Positions 63,409-64,000 of a stretch of DNA of 64,000 nt are shown here, one piece after another. Made by a program: the position numbers and the translations under genes. The notes below the pieces were generated by a model that had not been told where the DNA came from, made no database searches, and saw only the letters and a program-made list of their open reading frames with translations. Each line of letters begins with the position of its first letter. The stretch's first letter is position 1. Source of the stretch: Flavobacterium lindanitolerans (GTDB taxonomy: Bacteria; Bacteroidota; Bacteroidia; Flavobacteriales; Flavobacteriaceae); contig NZ_PJND01000009.1 in assembly GCF_002846575.1 (NCBI RefSeq), positions 62,001-126,000 on the forward strand, written 5' to 3'.

Positions 63409-64000
63409 GTATCAAGGATTCTATTTGGTTTATAAAATCACTTATTTTCTTTTCATTATCTTTTATTTTTGATAATATCTTTTTGGGGGTTAAGTGTTCT
63501 ACTTCTATAATTTTGTGTGGATTTTTTGCACTGATATCATAATCTATTATATCTTCAACTGAAACCGTCCAATCATTACATCCCTCATAAGTTTTTTCAT
63601 TGGTTTGATTTCTCTTATTTGGATTTTTAAATAAATCAACAAACTCTTGCATATGCTCATAAGCAATAGGTTTATTTTTTGTCAGCTTATATGATGGATT
63701 TACTTCATAATACCAAATCTTGGAAGTAGAGCCTTTTCTATCAAAATAAAGAATATTGGTTTTTACTCCACTATAAGGTAGGAAAACACCGCTTGGTAAA
63801 CTCACAATTGTATGCACATTAAAGTTTTCTAAAAGATCTTGCTTTATTTTTTTAAAGGCATTGCTTGTTTGAAATAAAACACCTTCGGGAATTATAATAG
63901 AGGCTCTTCCTTCTAATTTCAGCATTTTCATAAAATGTTGAAGGAATAACATTTCCGTTGCATTTGTTTCTATTGGAAAATTTTGTTGAATTTGTGTCTT
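63401..64000 (-). CDS. hsdM: Type I restriction N6-adenine methylase HsdM, partial
   Basis: The C-terminal 199 residues of HsdM. The frame is open to the right edge of the window. The start of the visible part, QQNFPIETNATEMLFLQH, and then GRASIIIPEGVLFQ and LPSGVFLPYSGVKTNILYF, belong to the conserved HsdM methylase core, but the SAM site and NPPF/Y catalytic motif lie outside the window. The last 8 bases overlap hsdS. Confidence 0.9.
   Translation of the reverse strand, partial: KTQIQQNFPIETNATEMLFLQHFMKMLKLEGRASIIIPEGVLFQTSNAFKKIKQDLLENFNVHTIVSLPSGVFLPYSGVKTNILYFDRKGSTSKIWYYEVNPSYKLTKNKPIAYEHMQEFVDLFKNPNKRNQTNEKTYEGCNDWTVSVEDIIDYDISAKNPHKIIEVEHLTPKKILSKIKDNEKKISDFINQIESLIHG

Noticed and set aside
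45000..64000. CRISPR array or phage/ICE machinery within the island
   Set aside because: No regularly spaced short repeats, cas genes, integrase, relaxase or phage structural genes were found; the repeats present are long and few.

Overview
The window is low-GC DNA from a member of the Bacteroidota, most likely Flavobacterium or a close relative in the Flavobacteriaceae. The evidence is the fused lpxC-fabZ gene, the lipid A/efp/sucD gene order, promoters of the Bacteroidota type (TAnnTTTG at about -7), an ACR3/DUF6428 arsenic cluster of the Bacteroidota kind, and weak Shine-Dalgarno sites throughout. Nothing present can fix the species.

Positions 1-41.7 kb are ordinary chromosome. A truncated HD phosphohydrolase leads into lpxD, lpxC-fabZ, lpxA, efp and a second lpxD-like gene, so this block makes lipid A and supports translation. 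An NTF2-like gene, sucD, a hypoxanthine-DNA glycosylase, a pirin and an NhaC-type transporter follow. The transporter has an unusual structured 5' leader that looks like a pared-down S-box. Next come fabG, a BatA/VWA-like membrane protein, two META-domain lipoproteins, an OmpA-type porin, a thioesterase, an MscS/DUF3817/NhaA group, endonuclease V, a helicase, hutH, DUF421, a RimB-RimK fusion, clpC, gyrA, a TPR protein, an NlpC/P60 hydrolase, a thiolase, three tRNA genes (Arg, Pro, Ser), NAD(P)H-hydrate dehydratase, a GNAT enzyme and a GH130 enzyme followed by two small genes.

At 42.0-44.6 kb is an arsenic resistance cluster, all on the minus strand: arsR, DUF6428, a thiol-dependent arsenate reductase and ACR3. 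Two copies of one operator-like sequence sit upstream of arsR and upstream of DUF6428.

From 45 kb to the right edge the window is a defence island, nearly all on the minus strand. It holds a LlaJI-like system (vsr, dcm, McrB-like AAA, DUF2357 nuclease), a HEPN protein with an EVE-HNH nuclease, an Xre regulator with a membrane-anchored pentapeptide-like protein, two tandem SymE-like genes, a DarTG toxin-antitoxin pair, a GHKL ATPase fused to a Shedu-like PD-(D/E)XK nuclease behind a second near-identical Xre regulator, and the hsdS and 3' hsdM genes of a type I restriction system. Copies of one non-coding repeat lie at about 41.8, 44.6, 51.2, 56.2 and 62.0 kb, that is, between the modules. The Xre/SymE head region is duplicated, and the partner gene in the second copy is a pseudogene. 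No integrase, transposase, CRISPR array or rRNA gene is visible.

The best candidates for something undescribed are the GHKL-nuclease fusion, the reuse of one Xre head unit in front of two different effectors, the repeat-delimited layout of the island, and the minimal S-box-like leader.
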